DNA of 30,398 nt, taken from positions 1 through 30,398 of the forward strand of contig CANASS010000025.1 of assembly GCA_947364395.1 (NCBI GenBank), read 5' to 3'. This DNA comes from an uncultured bacterium (GTDB lineage: Bacteria; Bacillota; Clostridia; Oscillospirales; Oscillospiraceae). This document shows positions 23,035-30,223 of the stretch, piece by piece. Under the pieces are notes generated by a model, which saw nothing but the letters and a program-made list of their open reading frames with translations, was not told the origin of the DNA and did no database searches. The stretch's first letter is position 1, and every line of letters starts with the position of its first letter. A program made the position numbers and the translations under genes.

Positions 23035-23796
23035 ATGAAAATCATCGTATGCTGCAAGGTGGTTCCCAACGAGGAGGAGCTTCAGGTCCTGCCCAACCGG
23101 GAGCTGGGGTTCAACGGCGTGCCCTGGAAAATCAGCCAGTACGACTTGAACGCCCTGGAGAGCGGCAAGCAGCTGGCCGCCGGAGGCGGCTCCATGACCG
23201 CCCTGAGCATCGGCAGCACCGAGGCTTTGGGCTCCAGCAAGATTCAGAAGGATATTCTGTCCCGGGGACCGGACAGCCTGAAGCTGGTGCTTGACGACAG
23301 CAAGCCCTTCCAGGACTCCCTTCAGACCGCCAAGGCCATCGCCGGGGCGGTGCAGGCCGCCGGAGATTATGATCTGGTGCTGTGCGGCATGGGCTCCAGC
23401 GACCTGTATTTCCAGGAGGTCGGCGTCCAGGTGGGCGCTCTGCTGGGACTGCCCGCCGTGAACAACGTCACCGGCATCACGCCTGCGGGCGAGGGCGTTC
23501 TCCATGTGGAACGCACCCTGGAGAACGAGGTGGAGGTGCTGGAAGTGCCCCTGCCCGCCGTGCTCAGCGTGTCCTCCGAGATCAACGTCCCCTCCGTGCC
23601 CGCCATGCGGGACATCATGAAGGCAGGCAAGAAGCCGGTGGAAAAGCTGGACTGCCCCGACTGCGGCGAGCCCTCCCTGCGGACCCTGGAGCAGCTGGCC
23701 CCCGAGCAGCAGGAGCGCCGCCAGGAGCTGGTGGAGGGCGACGGCGAAGAGGCCGTGGACGCCCTGGTCCGATTCCTCAAAAAAGAGGGCTTTTAA
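23035..23796 (+). CDS. fixA: FixA-like electron-transfer flavoprotein beta subunit
   Basis: The 253-residue protein resembles enterobacterial FixA (as recalled) more than housekeeping EtfB: KISQYDLNALE (about 32-42), ILSRGPDSLKLVLDD, DLVLCGMGSSDLY with the adenine-nucleotide-binding loop, VGALLGLPAVNNV, LPAVLSVSSEIN, AMRDIMKAGKKPV and the tail EGDGEEAVDAL. With FixB it carries electrons to acyl-CoA dehydrogenases such as CaiA. It is first in the plus-strand arm. ATG 23035 has GAAAGG upstream. FixB follows 21 bp later. FixC and FixX, which complete the usual membrane or bifurcating complex, are absent from the window. Confidence 0.92.
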   Translation: MKIIVCCKVVPNEEELQVLPNRELGFNGVPWKISQYDLNALESGKQLAAGGGSMTALSIGSTEALGSSKIQKDILSRGPDSLKLVLDDSKPFQDSLQTAKAIAGAVQAAGDYDLVLCGMGSSDLYFQEVGVQVGALLGLPAVNNVTGITPAGEGVLHVERTLENEVEVLEVPLPAVLSVSSEINVPSVPAMRDIMKAGKKPVEKLDCPDCGEPSLRTLEQLAPEQQERRQELVEGDGEEAVDALVRFLKKEGF

Positions 23797-23817
23797 CAGA
23801 AAGGGAGGTAGGATATA

Positions 23818-24738
23818 ATGTCGATGCAGACTATTTTTGTGCTCAGCGATGAGGCCGCTGTCCTGACAGAGCTTTGCTCCGGCGCCAGGGCCGCAGCGGA
23901 TCAGGTGACCGCCATCCTCTTCGGCGGCGAGGCCGAGGCCGCGGCGGCCGCCTGCGGGGCGGACCGCCTGCTGTTCTGCCAGCCCTCCGGCGGGGCGGTG
24001 ATGGAGGACTACGCCGCCGCCGTGGCGGAGGAGGTCAAAAAGTGTCCCTCCGCCCTGGTCATTGTCAGCAACAGCATCCGGGGCCGCTGTCTGGCGGGCC
24101 GGCTGGGGGTCCTGCTGGACACCGCCGTCCTCACAAGCGTCGGCTCCTTGGAGCGCTCCGGCGAGGGCCTGGTGTGCCGCCGCATGGTGTACGGCGGCAT
24201 GGCCCAGCGGGACGAGGTGTTCACCAAGCCCTATGGTGTCATCACCGTGGGCGCGGGGGTGTTCGAGGCCGCGCCCGGCGGGACCCAGGCCGCCGTCTCC
24301 CCCTTTGAGGGAGCGCCCCAGGGCGGCTTGAAGTGCGTCAACCGCGCGGAGAAGAAGGAGAGCGGCGTGGATCTGGTGGCCGCCAAGCGCATTGTGGACG
24401 TGGGCCGGGGTCTGGCCAAGGAAGAGGACCTGGAGCTGTGCCGCCGTCTGGCCGGAGCGCTGGGGGCCGAGGTGGGCTGCTCCCGCCCGGTGGCGGAGAA
24501 CAACAAGTGGCTCCCCAAGTCCAGCTATATGGGCATTACCGGCGTGCAGGTCAAGCCCGAGCTGATTTTGCTCCTGGGCGTGTCCGGCCAGATCCAGCAT
24601 GTGGGCGGCATCAGCAAGTCCCGGGTCATCGTGGCCGTCAACAAGGACAAGTCTGCGCCCATCTTCAAAAATGCCGACTTCGGCGTGGTCGGCGATCTGT
24701 ATAAGGTGGTTCCCGCACTGATCGAAAAGCTTTCTTAA
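23818..24738 (+). CDS. fixB: FixB-like electron-transfer flavoprotein alpha subunit
   Basis: The 306-residue protein has a variable N-terminal half, with MEDYAAAVAEEVKK and MVYGGMAQRDEVF segments as in FixB, and the conserved C-terminal FAD domain from about residue 180: VDVGRGLAKEEDLEL, GCSRPVAENNKW, MGITGVQVKPELILLLGVSG, QIQHVGGI, VNKDKSAPIFKNADFGVVGD. These bind FAD and mark the protein as ETF alpha. GGGAGG precedes ATG 23818. It should pair with FixA and pass electrons to the CaiA-like or Bcd-like enzymes on the other arm. The caiC-like gene follows after a 100-bp gap holding a hairpin. Confidence 0.93.
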   Translation: MSMQTIFVLSDEAAVLTELCSGARAAADQVTAILFGGEAEAAAAACGADRLLFCQPSGGAVMEDYAAAVAEEVKKCPSALVIVSNSIRGRCLAGRLGVLLDTAVLTSVGSLERSGEGLVCRRMVYGGMAQRDEVFTKPYGVITVGAGVFEAAPGGTQAAVSPFEGAPQGGLKCVNRAEKKESGVDLVAAKRIVDVGRGLAKEEDLELCRRLAGALGAEVGCSRPVAENNKWLPKSSYMGITGVQVKPELILLLGVSGQIQHVGGISKSRVIVAVNKDKSAPIFKNADFGVVGDLYKVVPALIEKLS

Positions 24739-24757
24739 TGGACAATCAGTCCGTGGG

Positions 24758-24789
24758 CGGGAGCAGCTGCGCAAGCGCGGCTGCTCCCG
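24758..24789. repeat. Hairpin between fixB and caiC
   Basis: Arms CGGGAGCAGC (24758-24767) and GCTGCTCCCG (24780-24789) pair perfectly, followed by GCATTTTGCC. The short T run makes it a weak terminator or attenuator that could lower caiC expression relative to fixAB. Confidence 0.6.
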
Positions 24790-24838
24790 GCATTTTGCCT
24801 GCGGCGGGCGCCTGAGCGGCGCGAGAGGTGAGTTTGCT

Positions 24839-26383
24839 ATGACGGATATGGTGGGCAGCCGCAACCTGCGCAGCCAGTGGGACGAGACTGTGCGCTGCTA
24901 CGGGCGGGATACTTTTTTGGAATATGTCTCCGTGGACGAGACTGTGTCGGCCTGGACCTACGGGGAGATGGACCTCCAGGTGAAGCGCGCGGCCAACTTT
25001 TTCCTGGAGCTGGGAATTGAAAAGCAGGAGCTGGTGGCCCTCCAGCTCCACAACAGGCCGGAATACCTGGTGTGCTGGCTGGCGCTGGCCCAGATCGGGG
25101 CGGTGTCGGTGCCGCTGAACGAGCACTATCAGCAGCCGGAGATTCACTATGTGCTGGAAAAATGCGGCGTCCGGCGGGTTATCACCGAATCCCGCGCCCT
25201 GCCGCTGTACCTGGAGCCGCCCCTGCGCCCCATGCTGGACCAGATCATCACCGTGGACGGGGAGGTCCCGGAGGGCGTGATGTCCCTGGCGGAGGGGATG
25301 GCCCGCCAGCCCCTCCAGCTGCGGCAGGTCAGACCGGTACATACCGGTGAGCTGGCGGTGATCCTGTTTACCAGCGGCACCACCCGGCACCCCAAAGGGG
25401 CCATGTACACCCACTGCAACGTGGTATACGGCGGGCTCATCCACACGGCCCAGATGGGGATGGACCACGGGGACCGTTTCCTGACCTCCATGCCCTGCTA
25501 CCATATGGACTTCCAGGAGATGGCCGCCATGCCTGCGGTGTGCACGGGCAGCACCCTAATCATGGTGGAGCATTACAGCGCCCGCCGCTTCTGGGGGCAG
25601 GTGTGCCGCCTCCGGGCCCACTTCACCGACACCATGTCCATCATGAACCGCACCATGCTCATGCAGCCGGTGCAGCCCTGGGAAAAGGACCACTGTTTGA
25701 AGCAAGTCTACTTCTCCATGGGGCTCAGCGACGAGGAAAAGGAGCGCTTTGAGGAGCGCTTCCGGGTCAGTCTGCTCAACTCCTACGGCATGACCGAAAC
25801 GGTGTCCGGCGTGACCTGCGCCCCCCTGACCGGAGAGAAAAACTGGCCCTCCGTGGGCCGGTGCGCCCCCTCCTACGCCATCAAAATCGTGGGGGAGGAC
25901 GGGCGGGAGCTCCCGCCGGGAGAGGTGGGGGAGATCTGCGTACATGGGACGCCGGGGCGCTCCCTGGTGCTGGGGTACTACCAGGACGAAGAGGCCACCG
26001 CCCAGCTCATTGACGCTGAAAATTGGCTTCACTCCGGGGACCGAGGCTATCTGGACGACGGAGGCTGGCTGTTTTTCGTGGACCGCTGCAGCAACATGAT
26101 TAAGCGGTCGGGGGAAAACGTCAGCAGCTTGGAGGTGGAGTGCGTGCTCACCTCCCACCCGGACGTGGCCGACGCGGCGGTGGTGGGCGTGCCCGACCCC
26201 ATCCGTGACCAGGCCGTCAAGGCCTATATCCAGCTCCGCCCGGGCTGCTCGCTGACGGAGGAGGAGGTTGCGAAGTACTGCTCCCCCCGGCTGGCCAAGT
26301 TCAAAATCCCCACCATCATCCAGTTTGTGGACAGTTTTCCCCGGACCTCCACCGGGAAAATCAAAAAGAGCAGACTGAACTGA
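24839..26383 (+). CDS. caiC: CaiC-like acyl-CoA synthetase
   Basis: The 514-residue adenylate-forming ligase parallels CaiC from end to end, as recalled: GSRNLRSQWDE near the N-terminus, LFTSGTTRHPKGAMYTH (ATP loop, TSGTT at 178-182), MPCYHMDFQ, VEHYSARRFWGQV, LLNSYGMTETVSG, GWLFFVDRCSNMIKRSGENVSS in short form (VDR..NMIKR.GENVS), and PRTSTGKI with the catalytic Lys near the C-terminus. CaiC ligates CoA to carnitine, crotonobetaine or gamma-butyrobetaine at ATP cost. The SGDRGY segment supplies the ribose-binding Asp. ATG 24839 has GAGGTGAG upstream. The gene is last in the plus arm, 100 bp after fixB. Another betaine-like or short acid as substrate remains possible. Confidence 0.9.
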   Translation: MTDMVGSRNLRSQWDETVRCYGRDTFLEYVSVDETVSAWTYGEMDLQVKRAANFFLELGIEKQELVALQLHNRPEYLVCWLALAQIGAVSVPLNEHYQQPEIHYVLEKCGVRRVITESRALPLYLEPPLRPMLDQIITVDGEVPEGVMSLAEGMARQPLQLRQVRPVHTGELAVILFTSGTTRHPKGAMYTHCNVVYGGLIHTAQMGMDHGDRFLTSMPCYHMDFQEMAAMPAVCTGSTLIMVEHYSARRFWGQVCRLRAHFTDTMSIMNRTMLMQPVQPWEKDHCLKQVYFSMGLSDEEKERFEERFRVSLLNSYGMTETVSGVTCAPLTGEKNWPSVGRCAPSYAIKIVGEDGRELPPGEVGEICVHGTPGRSLVLGYYQDEEATAQLIDAENWLHSGDRGYLDDGGWLFFVDRCSNMIKRSGENVSSLEVECVLTSHPDVADAAVVGVPDPIRDQAVKAYIQLRPGCSLTEEEVAKYCSPRLAKFKIPTIIQFVDSFPRTSTGKIKKSRLN

Positions 26384-26394
26384 CGGCGCGCAAA

Positions 26395-26429
26395 AACGGA
26401 CCGCCTGACCATTGGTCAGGCGGTCCGTT
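26395..26429. terminator. Bidirectional terminator between caiC and the LacI-type gene
   Basis: Arms AACGGACCGCCTGACC (26395-26410) and GGTCAGGCGGTCCGTT (26414-26429) form a perfect 16-bp stem with loop ATT, 12 bp after the caiC stop. On the minus strand it continues into TTTTTG, a proper tail for the regulator gene. On the plus strand the T-rich tail is weaker. Confidence 0.88.
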
Positions 26430-26451
26430 CGTTTCCGGGGCGGCCCGCTCC

Positions 26452-27498
26452 TTAAAAGTCGATATAGCTGGGGATATCCGGCGGGAGCACCACATTGCCC
26501 TCGCACCGCTCGCCCCGGAGCTGACGCAGCAGGAGGGACGTGCACTCCTTGCCCCCCCGCACGAAATTGGAGCGGCTGGTGAGGATGCGGGTGTCCGTCA
26601 CTACAGGGGGCTCGGCGTCGGACAGGGTAGCGATCTTCAGCCCCCGGCCCCGGCCGTTCAAGGCGGCGCTGAGATGGTTCACCATGACGCTCCAGCAGCA
26701 CACCACCGCGTCCCCCGGCTGGAAGCCGGCGATGCGGGGCATGATCTCCTGGGCCAGATACTGGCCGCACATCCGATTCAAGCTGGAATGGCGGTCGTCG
26801 CCTTCACTGGCGCAGGTGCTGGAGGGCAGCAGGGACACGGAGAATTCGGACCCGGGGTACAGTTCCGCCGCCCGGCGCAGTCCCTTTTCCCGGTAGCCCT
26901 CCTGGAGGCTCTGCACGTCGGGCCGCCAGTACAGAATCCGCCGGGCGCCCTCGCCGAACAGGCGGCAGGCCACCTCGAAGGCCCCCCGCTCGTAGTCGAA
27001 GCTCACCGAAGCCAGCTCCGGTTCCTCCGGGCAGCAGTCGCAGGCCACGAAGGGCAGGGCGTTGTCGATAATCACCTGGCGGCAGTGGCGCTCAGGGGGA
27101 TAGCCGTCGGACGAGACATAAATGATGCCGTCGGTGCGCCGCTGCAGGACGCTTTCCAGAAAGTCGGGGTACAGGGGGCTGCTGGCGCTGAAATCAAACA
27201 GCATGATCCAATAGCCCTCCGCCTGAAGGCTCTCGCGGATGCCTTGAAGCAGGCCGCTGAACCGGGTGTTGGTCAGGGCCTTCTCCATGGCCACGCTGAT
27301 GCTCCGGGTGCTGTTGTTGCGCAGGGACTGGGCGGCGCTGTTGGGGACGTATTGCAGCTTTCTGGCGGCGTCCAGCACCGCCTTGCGGGTCTCGGGCGAG
27401 ATTTTCTGCGTGGTGTTTCCGCTGAGAATATAGGATACCGTGGTGTGGGAAACGCCCACCTCCGCGGCGATGTCTTTGATGGTCGGTCTGGCTCTCAT
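26452..27498 (-). CDS. LacI-family transcriptional regulator
   Basis: A 348-residue repressor-type protein. The N-terminal DNA-binding part is TIKDIAAEVGVSHTTVSYILSG (key helix-turn-helix in residues 6-27), and PNSAAQSLRNN (about 49-60) is the hinge helix that inserts in the minor groove at a central CG. The periplasmic-binding-protein-like effector domain runs from about 65 to the end (ARRILYWRP, DAVVCCWSVMVNHLSAAL). ATG 27498 has GAGGAGG upstream; the frame is open to 27537 but without a ribosome site there. It is convergent with caiC and read from its own promoter. Operator candidates TTTAACGTTAAA in the divergent region suit a LacI protein; the ligand may be the pathway substrate or a CoA ester (inference). 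Confidence 0.93.
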   Translation of the reverse strand: MRARPTIKDIAAEVGVSHTTVSYILSGNTTQKISPETRKAVLDAARKLQYVPNSAAQSLRNNSTRSISVAMEKALTNTRFSGLLQGIRESLQAEGYWIMLFDFSASSPLYPDFLESVLQRRTDGIIYVSSDGYPPERHCRQVIIDNALPFVACDCCPEEPELASVSFDYERGAFEVACRLFGEGARRILYWRPDVQSLQEGYREKGLRRAAELYPGSEFSVSLLPSSTCASEGDDRHSSLNRMCGQYLAQEIMPRIAGFQPGDAVVCCWSVMVNHLSAALNGRGRGLKIATLSDAEPPVVTDTRILTSRSNFVRGGKECTSLLLRQLRGERCEGNVVLPPDIPSYIDF

Positions 27499-27564
27499 TG
27501 GGGCTCCTCCTCTTTTTCCGCGCCGCCATACTTCCACGGCGCGGGCACACGGACTGCTGACGAT

Positions 27565-27593
27565 ATATTACAGGAAAAAAGTTCAGCTGTCAA
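27565..27593 (-). promoter_or_regulatory. Promoter of the LacI-type regulator
   Basis: On the minus strand TTGACA (27593-27588) and TAATAT (27570-27565) with a 17-bp spacer, about 65 nt before the start codon. No TTTAACG-type site was seen beside it, so autoregulation is not evident. Confidence 0.75.
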
Positions 27594-27669
27594 TGGAAAA
27601 AGTGAGGCCTCAGGGCCCTTGACGGTAAAAATATACAGTTTGGGGGGGCGGCTGGCAGGCCGTCCCGCG

Positions 27670-27891
27670 TCACCTCGCCCTGGGATAGGGCTCCTTTTCG
27701 CTGGTCAGTCCCAGCAGGTAATCTACACTGGTGTTATGAAATCGAGCCAGCGCAATCAAAATCCTTGTGGGAACATCATTTTCCCCGGTTTCATATTTGG
27801 AATATCCGCTCTGTGACATATTTAGCACTTTGGCAAGACCTTCTTGGCTCAAGTCAGCATCTTCCCGCAAATCGCGCAGCCTTGGATACAA
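27670..27891 (-). CDS. XRE-family HTH regulator, second tandem copy
   Basis: A small Cro/cI-type DNA-binding protein: RLRDLREDADLSQEGLAKVLNMSQSGYSKYE is the five-helix HTH (key residues L-S-Q, L-A, S-S-Y-Y-E), then LIALARFHNTSVDYLLGLT, the usual closing helix. The frame allows GTG 27900, whose GTGA overlaps the upstream copy's stop. However, GAGGTG six nt before TTG 27891 has exactly the spacing seen before the starts of the two neighbouring genes, so TTG 27891 (73 aa) is preferred. It is a tandem duplicate of 27897-28118; the C-terminal ends (LLGLT.EK.PYPRAR) are nearly identical. No partner domain, so target unknown. Confidence 0.85.
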   Translation of the reverse strand: MYPRLRDLREDADLSQEGLAKVLNMSQSGYSKYETGENDVPTRILIALARFHNTSVDYLLGLTSEKEPYPRAR

Positions 27892-27896
27892 AGAAA

Positions 27897-28118
27897 TCAC
27901 CTCGCTCTGGGATAAGGATGCTTTTCGTCGGTCAGTCCCAGCAGGTAATCTACACTTGTATTATAATACCGGGCCAGAGCAGTCAGAATTTCCGGCGGAA
28001 TCATTCGCTGGCCCAGTTCATAAGCGCTGTAGGTCTGTTGAGAACAGCCCAGGACCCCTGCCATCTGGGTCTGTGTCAAATCGGAATCTTCCCGCAGATC
28101 CCGAATTCGTTGGTACAT
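27897..28118 (-). CDS. XRE-family HTH regulator, first tandem copy
   Basis: The 73-residue Cro/cI-type protein (MYQRIRDLREDSDLTQTQM start) has the HTH core LTQTQMAGVLGCSQQTYSAYE, in which the Thr-Gln pair and the Ser-x2-Tyr-Tyr/Ala-x-Tyr-Glu pattern are the recognisable parts, and ends with YNTSVDYLLGLTDEKHPYPRAR. ATG 28118 is chosen because GAGGTG lies six nt upstream; GTG 28127 and ATG 28124 lie inside or abut that site. It is divergent from the ribbon-helix-helix gene across an 90-bp A+T-rich spacer. The downstream copy is translationally coupled. Such single-domain XRE proteins often govern prophage, plasmid or stress genes; none is nearby. Confidence 0.87.
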   Translation of the reverse strand: MYQRIRDLREDSDLTQTQMAGVLGCSQQTYSAYELGQRMIPPEILTALARYYNTSVDYLLGLTDEKHPYPRAR

Positions 28119-28124
28119 AGTCAT

Positions 28125-28202
28125 CACCTCAGCAACAGTATATTTACATGAAATTGTTGTATTTACTTTTACTCGTTTTTCAGGTAAAATTGAGCTGAGG
28201 TG
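28125..28202. promoter_or_regulatory. Divergent spacer with mirrored ribosome sites and GTAAATA repeats
   Basis: CACCTCAGC (28125-28133) and GCTGAGGTG (28194-28202) are inverted copies that include the ribosome sites of the two divergent genes. Between them the sequence is A+T-rich, with minus-strand GTAAATA repeated twice and a -10-like TATACT (28142-28137). TAAAAT at 28185 is too near the plus-strand ribosome site to be trusted as a -10. Confidence 0.5.
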
Positions 28203-28208
28203 ATTTCT

Positions 28209-28370
28209 ATGCGGGAAGGTCCAAAGAAAACGATTTGCGTTGTGGTGCCGGAGGAGCTGTACCAGGAGCTGAGCGTGCTGGCGGAAAAATCCTCCAGGTC
28301 AATGTCGGCCTATATCCGGCAGGTTTTGAACGCCCACCTACAGTATTTGAGCCGTTTTCAGGGGGAATAG
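28209..28370 (+). CDS. Ribbon-helix-helix (Arc/CopG-type) protein, 53 aa
   Basis: Direct translation gives 53 residues: MREGPKKTICVVVPEELYQE, in which KKTICVVVP is the beta strand that contacts DNA, then PEELYQELSVLAEKS (helix 1), a turn, and MSAYIRQVLNAHLQYL (helix 2), ending QGE. The layout is that of Arc/MetJ/CopG ribbon-helix-helix proteins, which act as dimers. GAGGTG lies six nt before ATG 28209, the same spacing as for the XRE genes. No toxin gene follows (dhaL starts 130 bp on), so an antitoxin role has no support here. It may regulate the divergent XRE pair. Confidence 0.85.
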   Translation: MREGPKKTICVVVPEELYQELSVLAEKSSRSMSAYIRQVLNAHLQYLSRFQGE

Positions 28371-28392
28371 CTCCGGCCCTCCCCCTCCGCCC

Positions 28393-28421
28393 TTGCATTG
28401 GCCCGCCTTTTATGTTATAAA
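28393..28421 (+). promoter_or_regulatory. Promoter upstream of dhaL
   Basis: TTGCAT (28393-28398), a 17-bp spacer, and an extended -10 TGTTATAAA (28413-28421). An inverted repeat TGTTATA (28413-28419) / TATAACA (28437-28443) overlaps the -10 and could be an operator. Confidence 0.6.
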
Positions 28422-28500
28422 TAGAATTGCGACACATATAACACAGTATCATGACCCCGCAGATGGGACATAAATTGAACTTTCAGGAGGTGACAGCAGA

Positions 28501-29109
28501 ATGACAAAAGCGGAACTTGCCGCGCGGCTGAAGCACGCCTGCGCGGCGGTGCTGTCGGCGGAGGCTGAGCTGACGGAGATCGACTCCCGGTTCGGAGACG
28601 CCGACCACGGCCTGACCATGGCCAAGATCGCCAAGGCCATCAGCGGCGCGGTGGACCAGCCGGAGGGGGGCATCCGGTCCATGCTGGACGGAGCGGCCAC
28701 CGCCGTGATGGCGCTGAACGGCGGCAGCGCCGTCCCCCTGTGGAACACCTGGCTGGACGGGATGCAGGAGGAGGCCCCGGAGGGGGACGAGATTGATGTG
28801 GCGGGCTTGCAGGCCCTCTTTGCCCGGGCGCTGGAGGAGCTGGACGGCATGTCCGGCGCCAAGGTGGGGGACAAGACCATGATGGACGCGGTGATCCCTG
28901 CCAGCCAGGCCATCGCCGCCTACCAGGGAGAGGAGGCGGAGGAGCTCTTTGCCGCCGCCGCCCAGGCCGCCGCCCAAGGGGCGGAAAACAGCAAACAGTT
29001 CGTGTCCAAGTTTGGCCGGGCCAAGAGCTACGGCGAGAAAACCATCGGCACCCCGGACGCCGGAGCCATGTCCATGTCCTATTTCTTCCAGGGGCTGGCC
29101 CAGGCTTAG
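28501..29109 (+). CDS. dhaL: Dihydroxyacetone-kinase L-type subunit (DhaL/DAK2 domain)
   Basis: The 202-residue nucleotide-binding subunit has Mg-ADP ligands in IDSRFGDADHG (Asp28, Asp33 and Asp35 in the D-x4-D-x-D spacing of DhaL), KVGDKTMMDAVIPA (about 121-134) and the closing GRAKSYGEKTIGTPDAGAMS. The phosphate-loop segment is NGGSAVPLWNTW rather than the usual GGxSGPLYGT, which is a notable change. DhaL works with DhaK to phosphorylate dihydroxyacetone or related ketoses. Either the PTS protein DhaM rephosphorylates the bound ADP or ATP is used directly; no dhaM is seen in the visible part. AGGAGG lies before ATG 28501. dhaK follows after 84 bp. A four-carbon sugar substrate is possible. 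Confidence 0.88.
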   Translation: MTKAELAARLKHACAAVLSAEAELTEIDSRFGDADHGLTMAKIAKAISGAVDQPEGGIRSMLDGAATAVMALNGGSAVPLWNTWLDGMQEEAPEGDEIDVAGLQALFARALEELDGMSGAKVGDKTMMDAVIPASQAIAAYQGEEAEELFAAAAQAAAQGAENSKQFVSKFGRAKSYGEKTIGTPDAGAMSMSYFFQGLAQA

Positions 29110-29193
29110 AGCACAGCAAAAAACCTGTTGCGCAATCCTCGCGCTTCTAATTTCGGGATAAGCTCTTAACATATTGAAGGAGAGGTTTTTGGC

Positions 29194-30192
29194 ATGAAAA
29201 TGAAGAAGTTTATCAACGCCCCCGAGACCATCACCGACGAGGAGCTCATGGGCCTGGGGCTGGCCCACCCCGGTATACTGGACGTGGACGGCCACCTGGT
29301 CATCAGCAAGGACCTGGCCGGCGCCGACCGGGTCACCATCGTCACTTACGGCGGCTCCGGCCACGAGCCCGCCCAGGCCGGGTTTGTGGGCAAGGGGATG
29401 CTGGACATTCAGGCGGTGGGCGACATCTTCGCCGCCCCCAACGGCCAGCTGGTGTTCGACGCCATGAAGCGGGCGGACAAGGGCCACGGCGTGCTGCTGC
29501 TCACCCTGAACTACGCCGGAGACCAGCTGGCGGGCAAGCAGGCCATGAAGCTGGCCCAGAAGGCGGGGCTCAACGTGCGGCAGGTGGTCACCGGCGAGGA
29601 GATTCAGTACGACCCCAACGGCGAGGACAACAAGCGGGGACTGGCCGGGGCGGTGGCCTTGTACCACATCGCGGCGGCGGCGGCCCGGGAGGGGAAGACC
29701 CTGGACGAGGTGGCCGCCATCGCCCAGCGCTACGCCGACAGCATGGCTTCCATCACCGTCAAGTCCACCGACGCCACCCACCCCCAGAACGGCATGTCCT
29801 TCGGCGACCTGGGTGAAACCGACCTGATGGAGATCGGCGCGGGCCAGCACGGCGAGGGCGGCGGCGTCCGGGTGCCCATGATGTCCTCCAAGGACACTGT
29901 GGCCACCGTGGCGGAGGCCCTGTGCAAAAAGCTGGAGCTGAACGCCGGGGACAGGGCCTTTGTCATGATTAACGGCTGCGGCGCCACCACCATGATGGAG
30001 ATGCTGGTGCTGTTCAAGGACACGGTGGAATTCCTGAAGGCCAAAGGCGTGGAGGTGGTGGCCAGCATGGTGGGCGAAATCCTCACCGTCCAGGAGGCGG
30101 GCGGCTTCCAGATGAACATCGCCAAGTGGGACGAGGAGTTCATCCGCCTGTGGAACACCCCCTGCCACACCCCCGCTTACAGCAAGAAATGA
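29194..30192 (+). CDS. dhaK: Dihydroxyacetone-kinase substrate-binding subunit (DhaK/DAK1)
   Basis: The 332-residue protein has YGGSGHEPAQAGFVGKGML (about 53-71; His57 is the general base position), GDIFAAP, LTLNYAGD and QHGEGG with His219, the residue that binds the ketose covalently as a hemiaminal in DhaK. NGCGATTMMEML and the GE-x-L-T motif close the fold. Length is normal for a stand-alone DhaK. ATG 29194 (MKMKKF) has AAGGAGAGG upstream. It stands after dhaL, whereas many operons run dhaK-dhaL-dhaM. A third gene starts 31 bp after its stop. Glycerol dehydrogenase is not in view, so the source of the substrate is unknown. Confidence 0.92.
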   Translation: MKMKKFINAPETITDEELMGLGLAHPGILDVDGHLVISKDLAGADRVTIVTYGGSGHEPAQAGFVGKGMLDIQAVGDIFAAPNGQLVFDAMKRADKGHGVLLLTLNYAGDQLAGKQAMKLAQKAGLNVRQVVTGEEIQYDPNGEDNKRGLAGAVALYHIAAAAAREGKTLDEVAAIAQRYADSMASITVKSTDATHPQNGMSFGDLGETDLMEIGAGQHGEGGGVRVPMMSSKDTVATVAEALCKKLELNAGDRAFVMINGCGATTMMEMLVLFKDTVEFLKAKGVEVVASMVGEILTVQEAGGFQMNIAKWDEEFIRLWNTPCHTPAYSKK

Positions 30193-30223
30193 CCCCGTAT
30201 GCCTGAAAAAAGGAGGAATCATC

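Noticed and set aside
28185..28190. TAAAAT as -10 of the ribbon-helix-helix gene, with TTTACT 17 bp upstream
   Set aside because: Transcription would begin at or inside the ribosome site, so it is an unlikely functional promoter.
28209..28370. Ribbon-helix-helix protein as an antitoxin of a toxin-antitoxin pair
   Set aside because: No small toxin-like frame follows; the next gene is dhaL with its own promoter.
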